Part shown: positions 19,808-29,898 of the stretch, piece by piece
How the letters are laid out: each line of letters begins with the position of its first letter
Numbering within the stretch: position 1 is the first letter of the stretch
NCBI RefSeq assembly: GCF_041227145.1
Contig: NZ_JBGFSP010000011.1
Coordinates: 62,001-126,000 of the forward strand
Origin: Bacteroides sp. AN502(2024)
Lineage (GTDB): Bacteria > Bacteroidota > Bacteroidia > Bacteroidales > Bacteroidaceae
DNA length: 64,000 nucleotides
Direction of reading: 5' to 3'
Translations under genes and position numbers: made by a program
The notes under the pieces: model-generated
The model's database searches: none
What the model saw: only the letters and a program-made list of their open reading frames with translations
What the model was told of the DNA's origin: nothing

Positions 19808-21562
19808 ATGAAAAAATATACTTATATATTGGCTTGTGCTTGTATGTTGGGATTTTCTTCCTGTGCGGATTCTTTCCTTGATCTGGAACCGTTGGATGCA
19901 AAAACGGACCAAGTCTATTTCCTTGATCCGACTCATTTCAGGGAATATACGAACGGATTTTATTCTCAACTGTTCGGATGGCGTTCCGGATTGACAGGAC
20001 ACATGGATTTGCAATCCGATCTGATCACTAGCCGCAATGGTGAACAGTCCGATTTGGGATATGGTACATTGGTGGCAGGAGGTAATGACGGGCGTTGGGG
20101 ACTCTACAACAGTATTCGTTCCAATAATATTCTTCTTCAGAAAGCCAAGGAATATCCGGGCGATGTAAAAGAAATCCAGGAGTATATCAGTGCTGCTCAT
20201 TTTTTCCGTGCTTACAATTATTTTTCTTTGTTGCAAGCTTTTGGAGGTGTGCCTATTGTTGAAGTTCCGTTGGGTACCAGTTCTGCCGAGTTGCGTAATC
20301 CGCGTAATAGCCGTTATGAGGTAGTCGATTTTATTCTTTCCGATCTGAAAAAAGCAATAGAAGGTTTGCCTGTTGAACAGAATATAATTGATAGTGATAA
20401 AGGACATATCAGTCGTCAGGCAGCGAAGGCTTTTAAAGCACGCGTATTGCTTTACGAAGCTACCTGGAGAAAGTATAACGGTACGTCTACCGACTTTGAA
20501 GGTTCTGCCGGACCTGCACGCGACCAAGTGAATGAATTTCTTGAAGAAGCAGCAGCTTTGGCAAAAGAAGTGATGGATGACCCGGCGTTCAGGCTTTGGA
20601 ACTATAACAGTGAGGCTGTAATGAACAATTTGAGCAGTCGTTATTTGTTTTGCATCGAGAGTGAAGACAGCAACCCGGGAAAGCACGGGCGCAATACGAA
20701 TCAGGAGTTTATCATTTATTCCGTATTCGATCGGACGGTAAATGCCGGTGCTATCGAGTTGAATAAGAATATTATTCCTTATTTGTATCCCACACGGAAG
20801 TTTATCGATATGTTCCTTTGTCAGAACGGATTGCCCATTTCAGGGAATGAACAGTTTGAAGGCTATCATGCCGTTGGTGATGAGTTTAAGAACCGCGACT
20901 ATCGTATGAATGCATATATAGGAGCGCCAACGGGTGTTGCCAAACTGTCCGGAACTATCGGATTCAACGGTTACGGTGTTCAGAAGTTTGCGTGTCCCGG
21001 AGCAAAAGATCAAGAGGAGTCTCCTAATTATCCAGTGCTTAGACTGGCGGAAGTTTATCTGATCTACGCAGAAGCGTTGTATGAACGTCATGGCTCCATT
21101 GATGATGAAGCTTTGAATGCTTCAATCAACAAGCTACGTTCGCGCGCCGGTATTGCTGCTTTGACAAACAAACTGGTAGAGGATAACCAATTGGATATGT
21201 TGGATGAGATACGTCGTGAACGTGCGGTGGAATTGTTCCTCGAGGGTTTCCGTTATGACGACTTGAAGCGTTGGGGGATTTTGGAACAAACACTCAACCA
21301 ATCTCGTTTGGGAATGGTAGTAGGACAGGCAGGTTATCTCACTCCGTATAAGAATGCGGCAGGGGCAGTCATTACCGCTAATTATGATACCGATTCTTAT
21401 CGTTTCGGTGAAGAGGAAGTTCAGACTGGAGATGGCGAATTGTCTTGCGTATGTATTACGCCCAAATCCAACTGTCAGGTTCGTAAGGCGCATTATCTCT
21501 ATCCCATTCCGCAAGATCAAATTAACCTGAACGGGAATCTGAAACAGAATCCGGGATATTGA
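19808..21562 (+). CDS. SusD/RagB-like surface glycan-binding lipoprotein
   Basis: A 584-residue lipoprotein, lipobox FSSC (Cys19), directly after SusC (32-bp gap). It has the SusD opening DSFLDLEPLDAKTDQVYF, the TPR-type helices (HFFRAYNYFSLLQAFGGVP) and the C-terminal RagB/SusD motif (LRLAEVYLIYAEAL, then LDEIRRERAVELFLEGFRYDDLKRW). It lids the SusC barrel and binds the glycan at the cell surface. Reading frame intact, so it can still be made although its SusC partner is frameshifted. Confidence 0.95.
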   Translation: MKKYTYILACACMLGFSSCADSFLDLEPLDAKTDQVYFLDPTHFREYTNGFYSQLFGWRSGLTGHMDLQSDLITSRNGEQSDLGYGTLVAGGNDGRWGLYNSIRSNNILLQKAKEYPGDVKEIQEYISAAHFFRAYNYFSLLQAFGGVPIVEVPLGTSSAELRNPRNSRYEVVDFILSDLKKAIEGLPVEQNIIDSDKGHISRQAAKAFKARVLLYEATWRKYNGTSTDFEGSAGPARDQVNEFLEEAAALAKEVMDDPAFRLWNYNSEAVMNNLSSRYLFCIESEDSNPGKHGRNTNQEFIIYSVFDRTVNAGAIELNKNIIPYLYPTRKFIDMFLCQNGLPISGNEQFEGYHAVGDEFKNRDYRMNAYIGAPTGVAKLSGTIGFNGYGVQKFACPGAKDQEESPNYPVLRLAEVYLIYAEALYERHGSIDDEALNASINKLRSRAGIAALTNKLVEDNQLDMLDEIRRERAVELFLEGFRYDDLKRWGILEQTLNQSRLGMVVGQAGYLTPYKNAAGAVITANYDTDSYRFGEEEVQTGDGELSCVCITPKSNCQVRKAHYLYPIPQDQINLNGNLKQNPGY

Positions 21563-21599
21563 TCACACGAATAATATAGTATAAAATAGTAAACAATAT

Positions 21600-22766
21600 A
21601 TGAGAAAGTTATTGAAAAACATAGGAGGGATGCTTGTATTGGCGGCAATGGGTATATTGTTTGCCCGTTGTGAGCAAGATCCGCAACTGAAAAAGTACGT
21701 CTATCCCATGCCGGAGGTGACCGGGATGACACCGAATATCGGATATGTCACTTCGCAAGTAGTGATTACGGGACAAAATTTCGGAAACGAAGCGAAAGCA
21801 GTGAAAATATTCTTCGGAGGAATTCAAGCTACCGATGTTGAGATGTGCAAGAACAATCGCATTGCAGTGAAAGTCCCCGTAAATGCATTGAGTGGCGATG
21901 TCACTTTGCAGGTATGGACGAACGAGGTCGGTGTGATAGGCCGATACGAAGTGTTGCCTACCCCTTATATCAGTGCGGCACAGTCCGATAATGCTTCTGG
22001 TGCGGGCATTGCTGAACCGGGAGATAAGATTACCATTACCGGTGAAAACTTTGGAAATGATAAGTCCGTTATTTCCATTCGTTTCAATGAAACGTTGGCT
22101 CCGGACTTTGAGTTGATAGACGACAAGACAATTACGGTGATTGCCCCCGAAGGATATGATACCGGAAATGTAGTAGTGAATATTCGCGGCTATGAGATTA
22201 AGAGTAGCGTCATGTTCAATCCGAATTCGAAAGGTGACGTCACGGTGGCTTATCTGAAAAATTACAAACAGCCGTTCACCGGTTCCGGAACGGGTGAGTG
22301 GACTGATCCTGACGTATGGAATCAAAGTGTGAAGAATCCTACCGGATGTTTACAGACGCAAAAAGGGGTGACATTCTTGTGTTTCCAAAATGGCTGGGGA
22401 AAGAGTAAGCTGGCTAATGCCAAGATATGGCAGGCTACGACTCTGCGTGCCGGAACATATCGGATGGAAGTCACTTACGCGGGCACTTATATACCGAATA
22501 GTGATGGAAACGGTGTAGCTGCCGTTATTGTAAAGGGTACGGATGCTGCAAGTATTCCCGATGTGGATAAGGTTTCTGCAATCACTCCCGAAAATGGTGT
22601 TTATACTACGTTTGGTGATTGGGGGAAAGATGAAGCAACCGGTACATTGAAGACATCTGCCTTTACGTTGAATGAGGCTACGGATGTGGTGATTGGCTTT
22701 GTTACTACAATACACTCAAACAATACGTATTTCAAAGTGACGGAAGTGAAGTTGATTCTTGAATAA
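21600..22766 (+). CDS. TIG-repeat surface glycan-binding lipoprotein 1
   Basis: A 388-residue lipoprotein, lipobox LFARC (Cys24). Two IPT/TIG Ig-like repeats (about 39-125 with GYVTSQVVITGQNFG, and about 128-210 with GDKITITGENFG) are followed by a C-terminal module of about 170 residues that begins AYLKNYKQPF and is likely the ligand-binding part (DUF5013-like from memory). The position after SusD and the domain plan fit a surface glycan-binding protein of the SusE/F type. Its stop codon overlaps an ATG of the next reading frame, consistent with one operon. Confidence 0.85.
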   Translation: MRKLLKNIGGMLVLAAMGILFARCEQDPQLKKYVYPMPEVTGMTPNIGYVTSQVVITGQNFGNEAKAVKIFFGGIQATDVEMCKNNRIAVKVPVNALSGDVTLQVWTNEVGVIGRYEVLPTPYISAAQSDNASGAGIAEPGDKITITGENFGNDKSVISIRFNETLAPDFELIDDKTITVIAPEGYDTGNVVVNIRGYEIKSSVMFNPNSKGDVTVAYLKNYKQPFTGSGTGEWTDPDVWNQSVKNPTGCLQTQKGVTFLCFQNGWGKSKLANAKIWQATTLRAGTYRMEVTYAGTYIPNSDGNGVAAVIVKGTDAASIPDVDKVSAITPENGVYTTFGDWGKDEATGTLKTSAFTLNEATDVVIGFVTTIHSNNTYFKVTEVKLILE

Positions 22767-22798
22767 TGCAAGTAACAATGTATAAAATGAAAACAGAT

Positions 22799-24814
22799 AT
22801 GAAAAAAATATATAACTATTTGTTGCCGATTTTGCTCTCATTGTGTGTAGTTTCCTGCGATAACGATGATGAAGAGGTGGTTTACATGAACCAGCAGGAG
22901 CCGGTGGTAACAGTGACCGAGATTTCTCCGGCGAGCGGATACGTGGATACGGAGTTCACTGTTACGGGTACTAACTTTGGTGTGGTGATGGATGATGTAG
23001 AAGTGTATTTGGGAAGCACTAGACTCGAACTTATCGCTTGCGAAGACCAATTGCTTACGGTGCGTGTGCCCGATGGGGCTTCGGCAGGGAAACTTTCTGT
23101 TGTGGTGTATGGACAGCGGGTGGATACGCAGTTGCAATATGACGTGCTGGGAGTGCCAGGGGTGACTGCAATCTCTCCGGTCTATGGCTTTGCCGGTGAT
23201 GTAATTACTTTTACCGGTCATGATTTGGGAGTATCTTCTGCTTATTATCAGGTATTGTTTGCCGGAAAGACAGAAGCCGCTTTGTTGGCGGACGAACCCA
23301 CTCATGAAGGATTTTCCGTGAAAGTGCCCGAAGGTGCGCAGAGTGGTGCTATTGCATTGACCATTATAGAAAAGCCGGTGAACGTGCCGGTTCAGTTCAC
23401 AGTGCTTCAGCATGCCACACTTGACAGACTGTCTGCCACACAGGGATTTGCCGGCAGTGAAGTTACCATTCATGGTACTCACTTGAATCCGGAACTTTTG
23501 GCTGATGCGGATCTTTCTGGAGTGAAAGTCTTGTTTAAGTAGGGAAAAAATGAACCGGTGGAAGCCGAATGGGTAGGTGAACCGACTAATGAAGCGGTGA
23601 CAGTGAAAGTTCCTGCTACGTTGTCTGCCGGTACGTATCAAATAGCTGTCAGTACTTCTTTTGAAACTATTGAAAAGACATTGGACTATACCGTATTGCC
23701 CATGCCGGAAGTGACCGGGCTTTCTGTGGCAGCCGGATATATCAATGCCGAAGTCATTATTTCCGGTAAAAACTTTGGTGATAAAGCAGAAGATATTCAA
23801 GTGAAGTTCGGTGAGACGGCTTGTGAAGCAGTGACCTTGAACAAAGACGGTCATATCGTGGTGAATGTACCGAAAGGCATTCCGACAGGTGAGAATGCAA
23901 TCACCTTGACCGTTTTGGGAATGACGATTGACATGAGCGGACATGGAACATTCGAGGTATGGGAAACTCCGGAAATCACCGGTGTAGAGACTCCTTATGT
24001 ATATCCATATGGGACATTAGTGAAAGCTGGCGAAGAGATTACATTCATCGGACATGGTTTTGGCACGAACAAGGATGCTGTGACGGTTACTTTCGATGGG
24101 GTGACTGCGCCGGTTGAGGTAAACAGCGTTACTTCTATCGCCATAGCGGTCAATGTACCGGCTGGATTTACAGGCGGAAAAGTGACTATGTTGTTTGCCG
24201 GTATCGATGAACCGGTGTTGAGCGATGAGTTAGCACCGTTGCCTGCAGATGGAGATATCTCACGATATGCATTGCAGAACTACAAACAACCGTTTGATTA
24301 TGTCAGAGAAGGTGGTAAAAATGGTGATGGATTCAGTAAAGGCGGAGAATGGGCCAAAGCTGTTGGATGGACGCTTGAGAACTCTAAATTGCAAGATAGA
24401 GAAGGTGGTTGCGCCGTTGATTTGGCATTCAGTAATAAAGGCGATACTAATGGCGGTACGGGCTTAGCTTTACAGACAGACTGGGGATTTGATAACCCGA
24501 AAAATAACGGTAAGATTTATCAGAAAACCACATTGCAGCGAGGACGTTATAGATTGACGGCTCATGTTTACGAATATGGGAATGGCAAACGTTTTACGGG
24601 GTATATTGCTGTTTGTGCCGGTGACAAGATGCTTGATACGGACGATGTACCTGCTCAAAGCTTGGCTCATGCTTCTATCACCGCTACAGGCGATGTGGTT
24701 ACAGAATTCTCTATAAATGAAAAGGTAGAGGTTGTGATTGGCTTTGTTGCTACTATTGTGGACAAACAAGGGCGTGCGAAGATTAATGAGTTTAAACTGG
24801 AAATGATAGAATAA
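22799..24814 (+). pseudogene. TIG-repeat surface glycan-binding lipoprotein 2, interrupted by an in-frame stop
   Basis: The reading frame runs 22799-23539, meets TAG at 23540-23542, and continues in the same frame to 24814. Full length would be about 671 residues. Lipobox VVSC (Cys20, counting from the ATG at 22799; an upstream ATG at 22766 adds 11 residues before the signal peptide). Five TIG repeats are visible (GYVDTEFTVTGTNFG; GFAGDVITFTGHDLG; GFAGSEVTIHGTHL; GYINAEVIISGKNFG; GEEITFIGHGFG), then a C-terminal module with YALQNYKQPF as in protein 1. The stop splits the third repeat after VLFK; a CAG-to-TAG change would explain it. The truncated N-terminal product may still reach the surface but lacks the C-terminal module. 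Confidence 0.85.
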
Positions 24815-24830
24815 TAATTTAGATAAATGG

Positions 24831-24855
24831 GTGCACCGTACGCCGTGCGGTGCAC
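24831..24855 (+). other. Intergenic hairpin between the TIG protein and the lyase gene
   Basis: GTGCACCG pairs perfectly with CGGTGCAC around a 9-nt loop. Only a weak T-rich tail follows, so it is more likely an attenuator or RNA-stability element than a full terminator. The lyase ATG is 20 nt further on. Confidence 0.6.
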
Positions 24856-24874
24856 TTCTTAAACAAAGAACATT

Positions 24875-26170
24875 ATGAAAAAACTATATTACATAGCAGC
24901 AGCCTTTGCATTTGTTTCTTTGGCTGCATGTGGCGATGGCGTGGACTTGCCTTCTCCCGGTGTAGAAACTGATTTGAATAAAATACCTCTTCCGGATAAT
25001 GAATTGAATTTGGTGCAGGTGGAACTGAAGGCAAATACGGAGCCTATGATGCATCCGGGATTTCATACGAAGGAAGATTTCGAACGCATCCGTGAAAAGT
25101 TGGCTAATGGAGAGGAACCTTGGGCATCTGCCTATCAACTACTTGAGGAAAGTAATTTTGCACAAAAGAATACGGATACTTATCCGGTCGAAATGATTAA
25201 ACGTGGCGTATCCGGTGACGAGAATTACATCAATGCCGCCAGAGGTGCTTCTATTATCTATCAGCAAGCACTGCGATGGAAGATTGAAGGCGATGAGGAC
25301 TATGCAAAGAAAGCAGTGGAAAATATGAATAAATGGGTACAGACATGTGTCGGTGTGACTGGCAATAGTAATCTTTCTTTGGCAGCCGGACTTTATGGCT
25401 ATGAGTTTGCCATTGCCGGTGAGGTATTGAGAGATTACGACGGATGGAAACCGGAAGAGTTCCGTGCCTTTCAGGATTGGTTGATAAAGGTTTTTATTCC
25501 TGCCAATCGTGACTTCTTGAAGCGTCACCATGATACTAACCCTTTGCATTATTGGGCAAACTGGTGTCTGTGTAATATTGCTGCAGAAATGGCTATTGGT
25601 ATTGTGACGGATAATCGTGAAATTTATAATGAAGGTATTGAACACTTACAGTCCGGAAATACAAACGGTCGTCTTCGCCGTGCCATCTATCACGACTATG
25701 CACCGCAATACAACTTTGCACAATGGCAGGAAAGCGGACGTGACCAAGGACACACACTGATGTGTGTCGGTCTGATGGGGGTTATCTGCCAGCTGGCATG
25801 GAGTCAGGGTGACGACTTTTTCGCTTACGATGACAACCTTTTCTTGAGGGCCTGCGAGTATGCCGCATGTTGCAACTATACTGAGGATGAAGTGCCTTTC
25901 ACCACCTATATTTGGCAGAAACAGAGCCCTTGGGGATATCCTGTACCTGAAGAACAACCGGTTCTAGGTGGTGGTAAATGGATTAAACGTGCCATCTGGG
26001 CATTGCCATATTATCATTATAAAGGTGTAAAAGGTGTGCAGGATGACTTGTTGAAATATACCAAAGTGGCTACAGAATATGTAGGCATCGAAGGTGGCGG
26101 TGGTTATTACGACGCTAACTCCGGCGGCTATGATGTGTTGGGACTTGGCACATTGATGTTCGCAAGATAA
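24875..26170 (+). CDS. Alginate-lyase-fold lipoprotein (PL38-like candidate)
   Basis: A 431-residue lipoprotein, lipobox LAAC (Cys19). The body is helical with PMMHPGFHTKEDFERIREKL at the N-terminus and NPLHYWANWCLCNIAAEMAIG, WQESGRDQGHTLMCVGLMG later. This pattern (NW, then ESGRDQGH) is that of the alginate_lyase alpha/alpha-toroid superfamily; I recall PL38 members looking like this but cannot verify the family. It would cleave a polyuronate at the surface or in the periplasm, feeding GH88. Follows the TIG genes in the same operon direction. Confidence 0.8.
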   Translation: MKKLYYIAAAFAFVSLAACGDGVDLPSPGVETDLNKIPLPDNELNLVQVELKANTEPMMHPGFHTKEDFERIREKLANGEEPWASAYQLLEESNFAQKNTDTYPVEMIKRGVSGDENYINAARGASIIYQQALRWKIEGDEDYAKKAVENMNKWVQTCVGVTGNSNLSLAAGLYGYEFAIAGEVLRDYDGWKPEEFRAFQDWLIKVFIPANRDFLKRHHDTNPLHYWANWCLCNIAAEMAIGIVTDNREIYNEGIEHLQSGNTNGRLRRAIYHDYAPQYNFAQWQESGRDQGHTLMCVGLMGVICQLAWSQGDDFFAYDDNLFLRACEYAACCNYTEDEVPFTTYIWQKQSPWGYPVPEEQPVLGGGKWIKRAIWALPYYHYKGVKGVQDDLLKYTKVATEYVGIEGGGGYYDANSGGYDVLGLGTLMFAR

Positions 26171-26249
26171 AGGGATCGTTGAGTAAAAAGGAGGACTTGT
26201 TCGAATTATACTGATAAGAGACAATGGAAGTAGATAAAAAAAAGTAGGT

Positions 26250-27659
26250 ATGAATAAATTAAAAAGAATGGCATTGATTTCTCTTTCTGCACTTTTCGGA
26301 TGGAGTTTTGTGCAGGCGGAAATCATTATCTATCCGGTGCCACAAGGCATCTACTATGCCCGTCACAATGACGACTACACAGTAAAGGTACGTCAAGTGG
26401 GTGAAAAAGATTGGGTAGACCTTTATGAGTATAACGTAAAGGTGGATATGGATACCCAATCGGATGCAACCATGGTACAGTTTGATTTCTCCGGTAAAGT
26501 GGAAGTGCTGGTGCAAAAGAACAACGGAAAAATCCGTTCGGCAGTGGTGCGTCCGCTATCCAAAGGTATTCAGCCGGAGATAGACGGAAACTTTCTGTTG
26601 TTTACATTGGATAAACCGCAAAAGCTCTCTATAGAATTCAACGGGGACCGGTTGAATAATCTGCATGTGTTTGCCAATCCGATCATCAGAAATGTACCGG
26701 ATAAGAATGATCCGAATGTGATGTATTTTGAGTCCGGTATACACGAACCTACTGATGTGGCAGGCAAATGCTTCCGTATTCCTTCCAACACGACTGTCTA
26801 TCTGGAAGGTGGAGCGGTGCTGAAGGGTTGTCTGACTTGCGACAGTGTGGAGAATGTAAAGATTCTCGGACATGGCATGCTGCTTGAACCGCAGCAGGGA
26901 ATATCGGTGGCTTACTCCAAGGATGTACTGATTGATGGAATTACTGTCGTCAACTCCCGTCACTACACTGTCTCCGGTGGTCAATCGCAAGGAATCACTA
27001 TCAAAAACCTGAAATCATTCAGCTATCAAGGATGGAGTGACGGATTGGATTTTATGTCCTGTTCGGATGTGACGATTGATGATGTATTTCTTCGTAATTC
27101 AGACGATTGTATAGCCCTTTATACACATCGGTGGAATTATTATGGAGATTCTCGTAATATCCGCGTACTTAATTCTACACTGTGGGCGGACATTGCGCAC
27201 CCTATCAACATAGGTACGCATGGCAATACGAAAACCGGGGATGAAGTTCTGGAAGACATACTATTCAAGAATATCGATATATTGGAACATGATGAGGACG
27301 ATCGGGATTATCAAGGCTGCATGACTATCAACGTAGGAGATCACAACCTCGCACAAAACATCACTTTTGAAGATATCCGTGTGGAACATATCCAAGAAGG
27401 GCAGTTGTTCCATCTTCGTGTGATGTATAACCCCAAATATAACACAGGTCCCGGCAGGGGTGTCAAGAATATAACGTTCCGTAATATTTCATGTACCGGG
27501 AAATATATCAATCCTTCATTGATGAAAGGGTATGATAAGAATAGGAAAGTTGAGAATATCCTGTTTGAGAACATTGTGTTGAACGGCAAGCGGATCACCT
27601 CTTTGGAAGAATTGAATATAGATAAAAAAGATTTTGTAGAGGAGATACGGATAAGGTAG
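26250..27659 (+). CDS. GH28-like right-handed beta-helix glycosidase
   Basis: A 469-residue secreted enzyme with a signal peptide (cleavage near VQAE). The N-terminal beta domain (about 25-150) contains IQPEIDGNFLLFTLDKPQK. The beta-helix (about 160-450) has repeated strands and motifs in the GH28 order: SDGLDFMSC, NSDDCIAL (the catalytic Asp pair) and NIGTHGN. GH28 enzymes hydrolyse galacturonan-type linkages by inversion; the N-terminal domain also recalls GH49. In this PUL it probably cuts a uronic-acid or related backbone. Exact specificity unknown. Confidence 0.82.
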   Translation: MNKLKRMALISLSALFGWSFVQAEIIIYPVPQGIYYARHNDDYTVKVRQVGEKDWVDLYEYNVKVDMDTQSDATMVQFDFSGKVEVLVQKNNGKIRSAVVRPLSKGIQPEIDGNFLLFTLDKPQKLSIEFNGDRLNNLHVFANPIIRNVPDKNDPNVMYFESGIHEPTDVAGKCFRIPSNTTVYLEGGAVLKGCLTCDSVENVKILGHGMLLEPQQGISVAYSKDVLIDGITVVNSRHYTVSGGQSQGITIKNLKSFSYQGWSDGLDFMSCSDVTIDDVFLRNSDDCIALYTHRWNYYGDSRNIRVLNSTLWADIAHPINIGTHGNTKTGDEVLEDILFKNIDILEHDEDDRDYQGCMTINVGDHNLAQNITFEDIRVEHIQEGQLFHLRVMYNPKYNTGPGRGVKNITFRNISCTGKYINPSLMKGYDKNRKVENILFENIVLNGKRITSLEELNIDKKDFVEEIRIR

Positions 27660-27725
27660 CTAACAACTATTCCTTTCTTGTTCGCATATAATTAGGAAAG
27701 ATGAATAAACATGAAGGTAAATAGA

Positions 27726-29663
27726 ATGAGGAAAAGAATTCTGTTTTTGTTGTTGATAATACCGGTGCTGATGAAAGCACAAGATGTGATGACAGAAACC
27801 CGTCAAGAGTTGACTTCTCCCGATGGATCTTATCGCTTTACCTTCTATCAGCGTGCAGTGGGAAAGGATAATGCACCAATGTATTATACCCTGACTTACA
27901 AGAACCGTCCGGTGATTGAAGAAAGTAGGTTGGGAGTTCTGATTGAGAATCAACTGTTTGAGTCAGCATTGGGGATTCCGAATGATACTTGTCATTTTTG
28001 GTGTGAGAACCTGAAGCTGACGGGGACAGAGCATCGGAAAGCGGATGAGACATGGAAACCCGTATATGGCGAACGCGCAAAGGTCCGTGACTGCTATCAT
28101 GAGATGACTTTGAAATTCAAGAAGGGAGAAGGGAATGGCAACCAGAATGGTGGCTACGATAAGCGTAAGAATTACTTTATGAACATTATCGTTCGTGCCT
28201 ATAATGAAGGAGTTGCTTTCCGCTATCATTTTCCGGAAACGACAAACGGACTTTTCTTGCATATCATCGGTGAGCAGACTAGCTTCACAATGCCTGAAGG
28301 AACGATGGCATATTACGAGCGTTGGGCACAAGGACCTTGCGTACTTCGTCCGTTGGCAGGATGGGGCAAAGAGGAGAGTGAACGTCCTTTGACTTTGAAG
28401 CTACCTGATGGATTATCGGTAGCTTTGTTGGAGGCGGAAATGGTGGATTATGCCCGTGGCAAGTTCCGTTTATCGGCAGATAAACCTTCCACTTTGGAGA
28501 CAAGTCTGTATAGTAGCGTCGATGTTATTTCTCCTTACAGTACTCCGTGGCGTGTTATTATGGTTGGAGAACGTCCGGTCGATCTGATTAATAATAATGA
28601 TATCGTCTTGAATCTGAATCCGGCTTGCAAACTGTCCGATACTTCTTGGATTAAACCGGGAAAAGTATTTCGTTCGGGAGATCTGAAACAGGAACGAGTC
28701 AAAGTTGCCATTGACTTTGCAGCAGAGCGTGGTATTCAGTATGTGCATTTGGATGCCGGCTGGTACGGGCCGGAAATGAAGATGAGTTCGGACGCTGCCA
28801 CTGTCTCTCCTGATAAAAACCTTGCTATACCCGATTTGTGTAGATATGCCGAATCGAAAGGAATAGGACTCATGGTGTATGTCAATCAGCGTGCGTTGGT
28901 GCAACAGTTGGATACCTTGTTGCCTTTGTATAAGAAATGGGGGTTGAAAGGAATCAAGTTCGGTTTTGTGCAGATTGGCAATCAACATTGGAGCACTTGG
29001 TTGCATGAGGCTGTCCGTAAATGCGGGGCATACGGTCTGATGGTAGATATTCATGACGAATATCGTCCGACAGGTTTCAGCCGCACTTATCCTAACCTGA
29101 TGACGCAAGAGGGTATTCGTGGTAATGAAGAAATGCCGGATGCCACACACAATACGACCCTTCCTTTCACCCGCTATCTGGCAGGTGCAGGAGATTATAC
29201 GCTTTGTTATTTCAATAGCCGGGTGAAGAATACGAAAGCACATCAGTTGGCAATGGCAGCAGTGTATTACAGTCCTTTGCAATTTATGTTCTGGTATGAC
29301 AGACCCGAATTTTATCAGGGAGAAGAAGAACTGGATTTTTGGAAAGCGATTCCGAGTGCATGGGATGACAGTAGAGCATTGGATGGAGAAATTGGTGAAT
29401 ATATCATTCAGGCACGTCGTTCGGGGAATGACTGGTTTGTAGGAGCAATGACAAATACGGAAGCCCGTACGATGATATTGACTACGGATTTTCTGGAACC
29501 GGGTAAGAAGTACATGCTTCATCTGTACGAAGATGATGACAAGCTGAATACACGAACGAAAGTACGCAGTACTCATAAGAAGATAAAAGCCGGAGATAAA
29601 CTTATTTTAAAGTTGAAAGTAAGTGGCGGGGCTGCATTGCATTTTGTTCCACTGGAAAAATGA
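27726..29663 (+). CDS. GH97 family glycosidase
   Basis: About 645 residues from MRKRILFLL (27726); an ATG at 27711 is an alternative. Signal peptide to about residue 18. GH97 features: N-terminal super-sandwich starting LTSPDGSYRFTFY, VRAYNEGVAFRYHFP, then the barrel with VHLDAGWYGPE, LMVDIHDEYRPTGFSRTYPNLMTQEGIRGNEE. GH97 contains inverting alpha-glucosidases (SusB type, Glu bases) and retaining alpha-galactosidases (Asp nucleophile). The strand where retaining members have Asp reads GIKFGFVQIGN with no Asp, which favours the inverting type. Calcium-binding Glu residues appear present. Periplasmic. Confidence 0.92.
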   Translation: MRKRILFLLLIIPVLMKAQDVMTETRQELTSPDGSYRFTFYQRAVGKDNAPMYYTLTYKNRPVIEESRLGVLIENQLFESALGIPNDTCHFWCENLKLTGTEHRKADETWKPVYGERAKVRDCYHEMTLKFKKGEGNGNQNGGYDKRKNYFMNIIVRAYNEGVAFRYHFPETTNGLFLHIIGEQTSFTMPEGTMAYYERWAQGPCVLRPLAGWGKEESERPLTLKLPDGLSVALLEAEMVDYARGKFRLSADKPSTLETSLYSSVDVISPYSTPWRVIMVGERPVDLINNNDIVLNLNPACKLSDTSWIKPGKVFRSGDLKQERVKVAIDFAAERGIQYVHLDAGWYGPEMKMSSDAATVSPDKNLAIPDLCRYAESKGIGLMVYVNQRALVQQLDTLLPLYKKWGLKGIKFGFVQIGNQHWSTWLHEAVRKCGAYGLMVDIHDEYRPTGFSRTYPNLMTQEGIRGNEEMPDATHNTTLPFTRYLAGAGDYTLCYFNSRVKNTKAHQLAMAAVYYSPLQFMFWYDRPEFYQGEEELDFWKAIPSAWDDSRALDGEIGEYIIQARRSGNDWFVGAMTNTEARTMILTTDFLEPGKKYMLHLYEDDDKLNTRTKVRSTHKKIKAGDKLILKLKVSGGAALHFVPLEK

Positions 29664-29801
29664 AATGGCTGATTACTGATAAATGCAATTATAAGAAACA
29701 GTATGAATCACTATTTTTTTCATGTGTTGTTATCTCTGTTCGTGCAGACCAACCGAGTTGCAGCCAATCCTCTCCCTATTGATTTCGTCAATTCCTCTTT
29801 C

Positions 29802-29898
29802 AACCTATCACCATCGTCCTGAAACTCTTTATTCATCGTATTTACAGAGCGGTGATAGGTTGTCGTTAACCTATCACCCGTATCTGTCACCTATCACC
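29802..29898. repeat. Cluster of four ACCTATCACC repeats with a perfect hairpin, in a 400-bp gap
   Basis: The motif occurs at 29802-29812, inverted at 29851-29861, and again at 29868-29878 and 29889-29898. The second and third copies form an 11-bp perfect stem with a 6-nt loop (29851-29878). No T run follows. The surrounding gap (29664-30064) has no credible gene; a 65-codon reading frame through the repeats lacks any coding features. The gap separates GH97 from GH43 and may hold a processing site or internal promoter. Confidence 0.6.

Noticed and set aside
23540..23542. Programmed stop-codon read-through in the TIG gene
   Set aside because: No recoding element or special context is visible; a point mutation is simpler.
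22838..23944. 368-codon open frame on the reverse strand across the TIG gene
   Set aside because: It lies opposite a clear TIG-repeat coding frame, has no signal or domain, and reads as His/Ser/Arg-rich shadow sequence.
28470..29576. 368-codon open frame on the reverse strand across GH97
   Set aside because: Opposite a well-conserved GH97 gene; no recognisable motif.
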